This document shows positions 22,200 through 32,997 of a DNA stretch of 64,000 nucleotides, piece by piece. This DNA is from Corydoras sp. C115. Its lineage: Eukaryota > Chordata > Actinopteri > Siluriformes > Callichthyidae. Positions within the stretch are counted from its first letter, which is position 1; each line of letters opens with the position of its first letter. Under the pieces are notes generated by a model, which made no database searches, was not told the DNA's origin, and saw only the letters and a list, made by a program, of their open reading frames with translations. Location: assembly GCA_019802505.1 (NCBI GenBank), contig JAFMOC010000051.1, positions 1,704,001 through 1,768,000 on the forward strand, given 5' to 3'. Both the position numbers and the translations under genes were made by a program.

Positions 22200-22394
22200 C
22201 ACCAAATAAAATAAAAAACAAATAAAATGTTTATATTAATAATAGAATAAATCTGGAATAATTTCTTATACAAAATATTTGCATAGTTATTTTTTGTGTT
22301 CGTAAAATTGTACTTGTCTGTTAAGTTTATTTTCTGTAAATGTCATTATCCAAACATTGCCACTAGGTGTCAGTAGAGGACCGAATTAAGATAC

Positions 22395-22530
22395 TTTTAA
22401 GAAACTACGACAATTGGGGTTGGGTGCCTTTCCCAAGGGCACCTCAGCCATAGTATATGGTGGTACTGGGAAATGAACCGGAGACCTTCAGATCGCAAAG
22501 CGGGTTTCTTAACCACAAGCTTATGACTGC
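22395..22530 (-). mobile_element. Old tRNA-like SINE remnant
   Basis: On the minus strand a GGTTCATTTCCC box-B-like block and a CTTAAGAAACCCGC-like head are visible in degraded form. Confidence 0.35.
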
Positions 22531-22539
22531 CCTCAAAAA

Positions 22540-23205
22540 ACTCAAGCAGCGCTCGCTCAGTTCTCTGACCTCGACCGTAATGAACATCTTTGGGATGTTG
22601 TAAACGTGTAAGCCAGGCCATTTCAACCAACATCGGCAGCTGATCTCACAAATTCTCATCTGGATGATCGGAAAATGTTTCCCGCAGACATGATCCAAAA
22701 TCTTACCCGGAAGCATTTCCAAAAGAGTGAAAGTTCCTAGGGCGGCACGGTGGCTTAGTGGTCAGCGCGTTCGCCTCTCAGCGCTAGGGATTCCCGGTTC
22801 GAATCCCTATCTGGGTGGAGTTTCCTTGTTCTCCCCGTGTCCGCGTGGGTTTCCTCCGGGTTCTCCGGTTTCCTCCCACAGTCCAAAAACATGGAGCAAG
22901 TTAATTGAGTTCTCTAAATTGCCCCATATAGAGTGTGTCTGTGTGAGTGAGTGTGTACCCAGCGATGGATTGGCGCCCTGTCCTGGGTGTATCTGCCCAG
23001 CGCCCGAGACGTTCTCCCCTGGATGGGCATGGGGAACCCCACCGCGACCCTAATAGAGGATAAAGCGGGAGATAATGAATGAATGAATGAAAGCTCCTAT
23101 AGCTACAAATGGAAGACCTGCTTAAAATCTTAGAATCTGATGTCAAGTAGCTCTGTAGGTGTAATGGGCAGGTGTCCCAAAACTTTTGTCTTTATAAGCT
23201 ACTTC
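22540..23205 (+). mobile_element. Tc1/mariner-like transposon remnant split by a SINE
   Basis: The stretch 22560-22735 still translates in pieces to a DLDRNEHLWDV block, resembling the DLNPIEHLWD motif of Tc1 transposases. After the SINE at 22740-23087 it resumes and ends with a GTGTCCCAAAACTTTTGTC-type end common to these elements. Frames are broken. Confidence 0.5.
22740..23087 (+). mobile_element. SINE, full length with target duplication, inside a Tc1-like remnant
   Basis: 12-bp duplications TGAAAGTTCCTA (22728-22739) and TGAAAGCTCCTA (23088-23099). Confidence 0.95.
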
Positions 23206-23768
23206 TAATTTTAGTTAAATTGACATTTTGTTTCACTTTTGCATTTATTAAAGCGGTACAAAAAAATCAAGTTTCAAGTGCCAATGACAAAAACAGCAAC
23301 GGAAGATGTTTAAATTGTTTGTGATCAACGCCTTCAGATACAAAACGTCTTATTATTCGTGTCTTAAAGCGCAAACCTGGTTTTCCTGTAGTCTAAGACC
23401 AGTAGGTAAAGACTGGAAGGTTGCACAAGTACATCTGGCGATAAAAAAAAAACAAAACATTTTTTTATGTCTGCTTACCAGCGCTGCTTTTAATGATAGA
23501 GGAAACCAGATGTCAGCGGGTTTGATGGTTTCATCAGTCACATCAATCCTCAGACTGTCACCAGTGTTTGTGTTGTTGGTAAGTAGGAATCTTTGATTTC
23601 GTGGCAGTGTGCTGGTGTATTCGCGTGAAGGCTGGATGTTATTAATGTGTGCCATGCTCGTATTAAAACATTGTACAAACTATGGTCTGTTCAGAATCAA
23701 ATGAAATCCATTCTTTTCTAGATCACGTTGACCAAAGACAGAATTGGCACAGTGTCTTTCACAACATC
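23206..23768. other. Unassigned sequence with weak coding look
   Basis: A minus-strand frame from 23655 reads MAHINNIQPSREYTSTLPRN and ends at a donor-like GTAAGC near 23480. No family is recognised and no partner exon was found, so no gene is called. Confidence 0.2.
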
Positions 23769-24345
23769 TAGGGGAGAATGTTTCAGGTTCTGGATTTATC
23801 TCGATTGCTACAACCCGGATAGGGTGCCAATCCATCTCACTCACTCGGACACATTCATTCATTCATTCATTCATTCATTCATTCATTATCTCCCACTTTA
23901 TCCTCTATTAGGGTCGCGGTGGGGTTCCCTATGCCCATCCAGGGGAGAACGTCTCGGGCGCTGGGAAGATACACCCAGGACAGGGCGCCAATCCATCGCT
24001 GGGCACACACTCACTCACACAGACACACTCTATATGGGACAATTTTGAGAATTCAATTAACTTGATCCATGTTTTTGGACTGTGGGAGGAAACCGGAGAA
24101 CCCGGAGGAAACCCACGCGGACACGGGGAGAACATGGAAACCCCACCCAGATGGGGATTCGAACCGGGAATCCCTAGAGCTGAGAGGCGAACGTGCTAAC
24201 CATTAAGCCACCGTGCCGCCCCACTCGGACACACATACCATATTATTTAGAGCATCCAATTCACCTTGAATCCAAGTTTTTGGACTGTGGGAGAAAACCA
24301 GAGAACCCAGAGGATACCCATGAGTTCATGGAACATGTTGTTAAA
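23769..24345 (-). mobile_element. Older SINE split by a younger SINE
   Basis: Pieces 23769-23853 and 24222-24345 form one minus-oriented old copy (CAATTCACCTTGAATCCAAG variant), interrupted by the insertion at 23854-24221. Confidence 0.85.
23854..24221 (-). mobile_element. SINE, full length, nested in an older SINE
   Basis: Perfect 12-bp duplications CACTCGGACACA at 23842-23853 and 24222-24233. Long (ATTC)n tail. Confidence 0.96.
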
Positions 24346-24499
24346 TTGCAGCGGCTGTGCAGTTTTGGCACCACTAAGACATTTTGTGAAATCCTGGGTT
24401 GAAGACATGGCTGGGATGCCTGAACCCAGCTTCCTGGTGGGCTTTACACAAATCAATAGCGTTTGCCCTGTCCCATGGGACATAATTAAAAAAGTGATG

Positions 24500-24735
24500 T
24501 GAGGCAGTTAGCATATTTCTGACATGATGGAGCTTTTTGTAGTGCCGTCACCCTACAACAAGAAGGTCTTGGGAATGATTCCCAGGTGAGAGGCCTGTCC
24601 TGTGTGTCGGCATGGTTTCCTTTCAAGTGCAAAAACAGAACTCGACTGATTTGCAGACTAAGCTGCTGTTAGTTGTGAATGTGTGTGTGAGGTGTTTTCT
24701 ATGCGTTGGCCCTGCTATTAACTGGTGTCCTGTGT
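24500..24735 (+). mobile_element. Ancient DANA-like SINE remnant
   Basis: Head remnants with CAACAAGAAGGTCTTGGG and a CTATGCGTTGGCCCTG region. Heavily diverged. Confidence 0.5.
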
Positions 24736-24811
24736 TAAAATGCCATATTAAAAATAAAAAGAAGTTTAAAAGTAAATAAATTTTCTGAAAAAGTAAATAA
24801 AAGTAAATAAA

Positions 24812-25090
24812 TTCAAACCTGGGGTTCCAGGTTTGAATCCTGATCTGAGTGGATTTCCATGTTCTCCCCATGTCCATGTGGGTTTCCTTCGTGTTCTTCG
24901 TTTTCCGCCCACAGTCCAAAAACATGGTGTGAGTTGAAGTGGCTGCTTTAAATTGCCCCGATCTAAATTGCCTCTAAATAGTAAGCGTGTGCCCAGTGAT
25001 AGATTGGTGCCCTGTCCTGGGTGTATCTCCCCAGCGCCCCAAACATTCTCCCCTGGATGGGCACGGGGAACCCGCTCGCCACCCTAGCAT
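24812..25090 (+). mobile_element. Older SINE, 5'-truncated
   Basis: Starts near GGTTCCAGGTTTGAATCC. The GGTGCCCTGTCCTGGGTG and CTGGATGGGCACGGGGAACC blocks are clear. Confidence 0.85.
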
Positions 25091-25142
25091 AATTCATTCA
25101 TTTGCAAGGGCAACAAAAACAATGGTGTATGAGTTTAAACTT

Positions 25143-25285
25143 CATTCATTCATTCATTATGTTCCGCTTTATCCTCTATTAGGGTCGCGGGGGGGAGGGG
25201 GGGTTCCCCATGCCCATCCAGGGGGAGAACGTTTCGGGTACTGGGCAGATAAACCTAGGACAGGGCGCCAATCCATCGCTGGGCA
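25143..25285 (-). mobile_element. SINE short form with target duplication
   Basis: 143-bp 3' part ending exactly at CCATCGCTGGGCA. 12-bp duplications GAGTTTAAACTT (25131-25142) and GAGTTTAGACTT (25286-25297) show a genuine retroposed short copy. Confidence 0.94.
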
Positions 25286-25299
25286 GAGTTTAGACTTAT

Positions 25300-26171
25300 A
25301 AACCAGAATTGATTCTGTTAAAAAGGATGCTTCAGTCTCCTCTAAAAGTGTAACGCTCATTTGGCATAAAGAGCAATTACCAGTTGAACCCTGTGGGACC
25401 TGGTCATGTGACTGCTGACTAAAACTTTATATTCTTTAAAGAGCAGCTCACTGGGACAAACGGGTCGTACAAACTGTTCTCAGTAGGTACTGTAGCTGGG
25501 ATATGAGACTCCTGTGGTGAGCTCTCCTCATCTGTGTCACTGCTGTCAGCATGCAGGTGCCAAACGCAACAAGCTTCACTGGGCCTGCTTTCCACATGCT
25601 GAGTGGATCACAGAGGGGACGCAAGTGTTGAACTGTTGCTTCAAATCAAATTCTTTGTACTTCCAATGGACCGGTAGTGTGTGGATGTGACAGTAAGCGC
25701 CCCTTTTGCAGTACAGCTCACTCAGCTGCTAATGAGGTTTGTCACTTAATTTGAGAGAAAGTGTGTGTGTTTTTTTTTTTTGTGGAATTGGGATGTCGGT
25801 GTCATTTCAACGCGTAATGTGTCGGGCGTTGCAATAGCAAAACGTGATGGGGAAACGCACTAATACACAAAGAGAGCATAGTGGTGACACAGGAATGTGT
25901 CAGGGTTCCTGTAAGTCACTCTGCTTTTTAACTGCACCAAATAAACATTCCTCTGCTCATGTGTCAGACTTGAGAACGTGCCGACTGTGCTGTAAAAACA
26001 CAGCTAATAATTAAAACCAAAAACATCCAGCGCCGTTTTCCATTGTCTTGAACGTTTGTTTCGTACAGTGAACTGCATCAGTTCAATTTCTAAATGACCG
26101 AAGGCGTCGTCATGGTAACCTCCCAAAAACGTTAGGATTAAGATTTGAATTAAAACATTTTCTATATGTGA
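25300..26171. other. Unassigned sequence
   Basis: Unique DNA with short homopolymer runs. No gene or interspersed repeat recognised. Confidence 0.3.
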
Positions 26172-26384
26172 TCAGGGGCTTAGTGGTTAGCATGTTCGGA
26201 TCCAGGTTTGAATCCCGATATGAGTGGAATTTCCATGTTCTCCTGTGTCCTTGTGGGTTTCCTCCTGGTTCTCTTATTTCATCCCACAATCTCCAAAAAC
26301 ATGCCTTCAAGGTGAATTGGCTGCTCTAAATTGCACCCATCTAAAATTGCCCCCAGCGATGGATTGAGCAGAAGATGAGATGAG
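26172..26384 (+). mobile_element. Older SINE copy with internal deletions
   Basis: GGGGCTTAGTGGTTAGCATG head, AAGGTGAATTGGCTGCTCTA body, tail decayed to GATGAGATGAG. Confidence 0.82.
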
Positions 26385-26469
26385 ATATGTGATCACACCT
26401 GTGGATGTAAAAATATAAAAGCATTCTCAATAAATGCCTTTAAATTTCCTTATTGATATTAAAACTAAC

Positions 26470-26795
26470 CATTCGCCTCTCAGCACTAGGGATTTCCGGT
26501 TCGACTCCCCATCTGGGGTGGAGTTTCCATGTTCTCCCGTGTCCGCGTGGGTGTCCTCCGGGTTCTCCGGTTTCCTCCCACAGTCCAAAAACATGGATCA
26601 AGTCAATTGAGTTCTCCAAATTGCCCCATATAGAGTGTGTCTGTGTAAGTGAGTGTGTGCCCAGCGATAGATTAGATTGGCACCCTGTCCTGGGTGTATC
26701 TACCCAGCGCCCGAAACGTTCTCCCCTGGATGGGCATGGGGAACCCCCCCCCGCGACCCTAATATAGGATAAAGCGGAAGATAATGAATGAATGA
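26470..26795 (+). mobile_element. SINE, 5'-truncated, with target duplication
   Basis: Starts at ATTCGCCTCTCAGCAC, so box A is missing. 14-bp duplications ATATTAAAACTAAC (26456-26469) and ATATTAAAGCTAAC (26796-26809). Confidence 0.95.
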
Positions 26796-27034
26796 ATATT
26801 AAAGCTAACAAAAATGAATAATACTACTTAAACCCAGGTGACACTCTATAATATCGAATTTTTGTACACTAAGCGATAACGAAGTTGTCCCCCGTCATTG
26901 TAACTTATCACCGTTCACGCTTCACTCTTCGACGTCTTGATACTACAGTGTGCAAGTTGGAACATGTTCCTATTGAGTCAAAAGAGCATTTGTAAGGTCA
27001 GGAAGTGATTATGAATGACACATCTTTGCTCACA

Positions 27035-27250
27035 ATTATTGTTCCAATGCATTCCAAAGTTGTTCAGTGGGGTTAAGGTCAGGACTCTGTCCAGGTCACT
27101 GAGTTCTTCCATACTTAGTTCATCAAACCATGTCTTTATGGATCACATTACATTCGTGGAGCCACTGCCGTGCCGTGCCGTGCCGGAACGGGGACATTCT
27201 TTTCCCGAACGGTGGTTGCAAAGTCTTTCCCTTTACAGAAAATTAGAGCC
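27035..27250 (-). mobile_element. Tc1/mariner-like element remnant
   Basis: Text such as CCAAAGTTGTTCAGTGGGGT and the following CAAACCATGTCTTTATGGA block are characteristic of a very abundant teleost DNA-transposon family. Class assignment is from recall only. A CCGTGC triplication sits inside. Confidence 0.45.
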
Positions 27251-27259
27251 CTCGACAAC

Positions 27260-29000
27260 ATAAAATGTATATTGCATGCGTTTTTCTGGTGATTCTTCGA
27301 AAGGTATACCTCAGTGCTTAGTTGTAAAAGAAAAAAAAAAAAAAAAAAGAGCAGGTGAGATACACAAACACTTTAACACCTAGATGCAATCTGAGGTCAT
27401 TTAAATCTCCAATTTATCTGACTTGCATTTATTTGTATATATCAGCGTTAAACAAGCAAAATGACAAAGTGAGAAAATGCAAACTCTGTGTCTGTGAATA
27501 TGGCGAGATGCTATGTTCTGTGACTAAATCTTAAGTTTGACCTGATTTTTACTCTGATGTTGAGAGAATTAGATTAAATATGTTAAATACTAGCGGTTAC
27601 AGATTTTCCTCCACATGTCACAAACCCTTTATTTGCTTGATGTGCTTGTTTGTTAGTGTGAATGTTCTTTGTGCTTCTGTGAACAGGACCGTTGCTGCAA
27701 ACTGAATTCTGAGAGCAGTCAGAGATTCTTGCTTGATTTATGGATTTACAACAACCAGTGGTTATTTATCACTTGACGCTTTAGTTATTATTGAGTGCTG
27801 TTTGGATGCATTGTTATGCCTGCCATGGGTGCTGCATGTTGCTCTGCTGCGTGGCTGAGCCGAGAGAGTGATGGAGATGTTACAAGGGCAAAGCCATTGT
27901 GCTGTGAGGTGGCAGTTTCTTTGGAGCCACCATCTGCTGAGAGGGTCAGACCTTCCGAAGGGTTCAGCACTCCTGGACCCGGCCTATTACCCAGCTGCTG
28001 TGCCTGGGCACTCCCCAACCCACGCACCACAGTACTTCCACACCTCCCAATTATCACTCCCTCACAAATTATACATAACATAATCCAGAGCGTGCTGTGC
28101 CACCAAAACCCTTTTCATCAGAAGGGTGAAACCACAGAGCTGCAGCGTTTGTCTCTCGCTGCCCTCTGTCTCTTCCTTACCCGCAGGCCATGGCAGGAAG
28201 CACTAGCCTGGTAAAACCGAGTTCTCCACACATCTGACCGGCCCTCTCCAACCGCTGCGCAGCGTGTGTTATTCAGTGCGGTGGCACAAAGTGTGGTCAC
28301 ATTCCACACACCCTTCATGGCTTGTTCTGTCCAACAGTCCCTTAACAATTGCTTCATGAGGGAAAACACAGTTCACTGTTTTATAGGAGTTTTAATAAGA
28401 ATCCATAGCCATGCTCCGATTGCTTTTTGGAGTAGGAGCGAACACTTTTATTAGGATTTCATTAACAGCACGATGAAGCTCTTCTTTATCTGATCTGTTC
28501 TTTACCTGGCAACATGCACGGTCCACTCCTGAGAAGGGGATGCCATCAGAAGCAGTAGCGGAAATTCTGGGGGGAAAAAAAAAACAAAAACCTGGTTCGC
28601 TGACATCATTTCAACATCCGTCAGTATCCCATTCAAGCCAGCGTATTGTGGTTTTGTATTCTGGCGAATATGACGTGACTTAATTTGTGCAGTTATTCAA
28701 TTAGTGTTAAACCACTGCTGGCCCTTTTGGGTAAGTTGCTTCTTATGTTAAGGGCTCCTTGGAGAGCTTTTAGGGTTTACATTAAGGCTTTTTGTTTCTT
28801 GGCAATTGGGCTTTGCAGTTTAATAACTTGATAATGAGCTCAACGCTCGCCCTCCGACAAACACGCATGCAGGATCTACAGTTTAGGGGCTGTCCTTTAT
28901 CTGTCCTTGCTTACGGCCGTTTGTCTTCTCTACAATTAATAACTTTCCTCTTGTATTGTGCTTTTAAAAAAGACAGAGATGATATATTTATGTTGTTTTT
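27260..29000. other. SINE-free unique sequence between rps26 and wnt1
   Basis: Holds a poly-A run near 27330 and complex unique sequence. An open frame at 27795-28214 and its antisense have no recognisable domain or splice context. No gene called. Confidence 0.3.
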
Positions 29001-30105
29001 AATTATTTAGACCTTGTGTTTTTTTTGTACTCCTGTTCACCATCTCATTCTTTCCCAGCCTCCCTCCCTGCTTGCCGCCTGGCAGGCCTGCATGTCAAAG
29101 GTGGCTGCAGGAGAGCAGACTGTGGGAACAGCCGGTCAGCCTCGCTAGCTCCCCTGCTCCCCAAGCGGAGGGGCAGCCATCAATCCCAGCCTACACGAAC
29201 CCCCTCATCTCCCCTCCTTAACACCGCAACCCACACACTTGCTCCCCAATAATCCGCGGAAGCAATTTCATCTCGACTCGGGTGGCGGCCCATTGTCGCC
29301 AGGCCCTTCAATCTTTCCTAATTAACTCTCGCTTTGTCCCATATCTGAGCTTCTGGACTCATCTCTCTGACATTCCGATTGGGGCCGGTCTTCGCACTCC
29401 CAGGCAACCATCGGACCCTAATCCCACCAAGAACCCAACCCCTCCCTTCCTCCAAGAAACTCTTTCCATTTTTCCCCAACCTGCCGATCACCTACATACG
29501 GCGTTAGGTAGGGGCATTAACTCCTTGGTTTTTTTTGTGAAAGGAGAAAACGAAGGAGGGGGTAAAGAGAGGAGGGCCAGAAAGCGACTCCAACCCAGAC
29601 AATTAGAACAATGGGCAAGGCCAGTAGGGGGCTAACTCACAGCGTCACGCCTGGACGGTGGGGTATTTTGTCGGTTTAATGAATTGTCCATCAGTCCCTG
29701 GCTGCATCACGAACCGTGCAGCGAGAGGACAGCAGGGACCCAGACACTAAGTCGGTATTTATTACACTGCCTTTGTCACTAATTGAGCTAATTATCACTG
29801 ACTCCTTAGCACTCCCACAATGACGGTACCCCTCCACCTCCATCCTCATCCCTTCAGTGCCTGGGAATGCTGCCCTATTTAGTCTCTTTATCCCTTTTTC
29901 TCCATCATCCCCTTTCCTCACGCTCATGGGTAATGCTCTGTGTTTGTGCACTTTTAGTACTGCAAAGCATATTTGTGTACCCATCAACCTCTTAGGCCAA
30001 GGCTCTCAGGCTCAACGTCCAATTCTTGCTACCGCTGCATTTATTCTTCTCACACTGAACCGGTCCCCCTTCCAGTCAGCACCAGCCCTGTTAAGATCTA
30101 CTTGA
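29000..30105. promoter_or_regulatory. Candidate wnt1 3' enhancer region (unique, homeobox-type motifs)
   Basis: Located 3.8-4.9 kb beyond the wnt1 stop in SINE-free unique sequence. Homeodomain-type cores are at 29319 (TAATTA), 29780 (TAATTG) and 29789 (TAATTA). Mouse Wnt1 CNS expression depends on an enhancer several kb 3' of the gene that contains homeobox sites, so position and content fit. No conservation search was possible. Confidence 0.35.
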
Positions 30106-30229
30106 AGGGTAGCTGAATAACAAGCTGGAGTCGTGCCACACTTGTGAAAATACATAAACATAATAATAGAGACTGAAGACATGGCCAGCACTAGTGTTAT
30201 ATCTTTATGGCTTATTGTTTGTTTTCAAA

Positions 30230-30815
30230 TTCTCTTCATTTTACTGCCGTTTTATGCTGATGTTGCTCTTCACAGCTAGCCAATAAATAGCTGTGAGTGA
30301 GTATTTCCCAATAAGGCATTTTTGCAAATACTGTACGTCCTTGTTCTTTCCTATGTTCTCTGTTTATATCATATTTGTTTTCATGTGTGAATATTATAAT
30401 ATTGGCGGCACGGTGGCTTAGTGGTCAGCACGTTACTCCTCTCAGCGCTAGGGATTCCGGGTTCGAATCCCCATCTGGGTGGAGTTTCCATGTTCTCCCC
30501 GTGTCTGCGTGGGTTTCCTCCGGGTTCTCCGGTTTCCTCCCACAGTCCAAAAACATGGATCAAGTCAATTGAATTCTCAAAATTGCCCCATATAGAGTGT
30601 GTCTGTGTGAGTGAGAGTTGTACCCAGCGATGGATTGGCGCCCTGTCCTGGGTGTATCTGCCCAGCGCCCGATACGTTCTCCCCTGGATGGGCATGGGGA
30701 ATCCCACTGCGACCCTAATAGAGGATAAAGCGGGAGATAATGAATGAATGAATATTGTAATATAAGTACGGTTGTGCGGTAACCTACCTGGCCGACCATC
30801 GCCAGCTGGAAGAGA
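30230..30815. repeat. Segmental duplicate copy A1 (SINE-filled)
   Basis: About 170 bp (30230-30402) plus 50 bp (30750-30800) match 31559-31782 closely. The match is interrupted only by the SINE at 30403-30749 and its target duplication. Confidence 0.85.
30403..30749 (+). mobile_element. SINE, full length with target duplication
   Basis: Duplications GAATATTATAATAT (30389-30402) and GAATATTGTAATAT (30750-30763). The empty site is preserved in the duplicate at about 31735. Only this SINE lies between 26.8 and 44 kb. Confidence 0.96.
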
Positions 30816-31558
30816 GGGGATCATCTCTTGATTGACTGAGGTGCATTCTGAGTATAATGGCTTTTCTGGAGCCATGTCCACATTAAACTTCACATTAAAT
30901 GATATAACTTAAGATGTGTTTATGCCTGGTGTGCACAACACTCCAGAGTTTTTGAGCCTAGACCCATTTTAGAAAAACCTCTCATCGCTTATGGCAGAAG
31001 CCTAGTGTAATTTACATCCACAAAGTGGGGAGGCAGATTATTGGGTAATAAATGATGATTAAAAGTAACTAATGCACCTTCCAGAAGTGTGCAGCTACAT
31101 GAGCTGAGGTAAAGCAAACAAGCTGAAGAGAGTTCACAGTGGCGACAGGACCGTGGTGTGGCGCCAGCTACACCAGCCAGCAACTTGTCATTTATTTGAT
31201 TTTGTTACCAAAGGCTGTTCCTGTGTTCGAACTGTCCTGTTTCTGATCCTCATTGTGTCCCTGCATGGGATGATCCCGTTTAAAGTGTGGACTGACAAGT
31301 TTAGGAACAATGACATTAAACAACGACTCTCACATACAATTCTTCCTTTACGTCTAAGTACCGGACTCGACTTTAGTAATAGTAATGAACACGCTGACCA
31401 CTTTTATCAAGTACACCTCCTTGATTTATTCACCAATTGTCCATTTAATCAACAACCAGCACCACGTTGGCGTCATTGCACTGCTGAAAATAATCCACCA
31501 CGCCAACAATAAATGCTTTTTGGAGGAAATGGGACTTAAAACGAACTACATGTAAGGC
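30816..31558. other. Unassigned sequence downstream of wnt1
   Basis: Frames at 31153-31512 and antisense lack recognisable domains. No call. Confidence 0.25.
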
Positions 31559-31790
31559 TTTCTCTTCATTTTACTGCCGTTTTTTGCTGATGTCGCTCTT
31601 CACATCTAGCCAATAAATAGTTTTGAGTATTTCCCAATAAGGCATTTTTGAAAATACTGTACGTCCTTGTTCTTTCTTAGTTCATTTTATCCTCTGTTCT
31701 CTGTTTATATGATGTTTGTTTTCATGTATAAGGGTGAATATTGTAATATAAGTACGGTTGTGCGGCAACCTACCTGGCTGTTCATGGAAC
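31559..31790. repeat. Segmental duplicate copy A2 (SINE-empty)
   Basis: Carries the same CTTCATTTTACTGCCGTTT start and GAATATTGTAATATAAGTAC end as copy A1 but with a single uninterrupted GAATATTGTAATAT, i.e. the pre-integration site. Confidence 0.85.
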
Positions 31791-31905
31791 CACATGTCTT
31801 TCAGTGTTTTGTCCCTACGTTCATTCATTTATTTTACAAGGGAGTTCTGGTCATTTGTTTGTTTCTAGCCACTCTATCAGCATCATGGTGCGGTATACCA
31901 AAATA
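31785..31905. repeat. Segmental duplicate copy B1
   Basis: About 115 bp beginning ACATGTCTTTCAGTGTTTTG and ending GGTGCGGTATACC. It recurs almost unchanged at 32886-32997. Confidence 0.85.
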
Positions 31906-32885
31906 GGATTGTGATTAAGGAACCAGCCTTGCTGCCTGAGGGTCCCTGGATCGATTCTTAATCCCACCAAGTACTATATCTGAAGTGCTCGCTTCACTTG
32001 TGTATATGTGTGTGTGTGTATGTGTGTTTCACTGCACGAATGGGTTACGGTGGGTAAAATAGATCAGTTTATTCCTTTATATTGGGAGGGTGGAACAGAC
32101 ATCAAGTATTGACAGAAGGCCATCTGAAAAAGTGGTGTGTGTGTTTTATATACATAAAAAAAAACAGAAGACACTTCTTACTTGAAAATATAACCTTTAT
32201 TGAACTATTCCACTATTTGAAAAACAGCAAGATTGTATTTTCTAAAACTTATGAAAGTCCTAATCTTATGAAAAGTCCTAGTACTAAAATACTTTTTACT
32301 GTCTTTCTTAACTGTGTCCATGAAACATTAATAAATACTTTATTTAAAAGAAAGGAAAAAAATGATGTTCAGTGCATGTAAAACCTTTTTTTTTTTTTAG
32401 AGATCGTTTAAAAATATAACATTTCCCAGGGCAGTGATGTTGGTAAGGATCCTGGATGCTGCTCAATCATACCTTTTCTAGCGATTCAGCAAGTTCATCC
32501 ATCTGTGGTCTTTCCTCTAAATCAGCAGACAACTCCGTAAAAGAAAGTACATCCTCTGATAGCCTTTAACTACATCTTTTACATAAATTGTATGTTCTTG
32601 TTATCAGCATAAATATATATTTATCTGTGTTTTACTATTTACATTTTGGTTATGTCAGCTGATTTAAAACACCGCTGTAGCTTCACACTCTCGGTATGTG
32701 ACCGCCGTAAACTAAGTAATTAGGAATTTCCAAGATTATCTTCGTAGTAGTTTAAATGGGTCATAAATTTTCTATAGTGGTTAAGAAGCCCTAATTCTTG
32801 TGCGAAATGTTTTGATTGGAGAAGTACTTACTCCAAATGCAGACTCTTTTTTTTTTTTTTTTTCGTGCTCGAACCGGATCAATTA

Positions 32886-32997
32886 TAAAACATGTCTTTC
32901 AGTGTTTTGTCCCTACATTCATTTATTTTACAAGGGAGTTCTGGTCATTTGTTTGTTTCCAGCCACTCTATCAGCACCATGGTGCGGTATACCACAC
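32886..32997. repeat. Segmental duplicate copy B2
   Basis: Second copy of B1, preceded by a poly-T run. The two B copies and two A copies suggest an unnamed low-copy repeat downstream of wnt1. Confidence 0.85.

Noticed and set aside
28118..29635. Open frames at 28118-28369, 29016-29252 and 29282-29635
   Set aside because: No recognisable domains or splice structure; the area is better explained as non-coding, perhaps regulatory.
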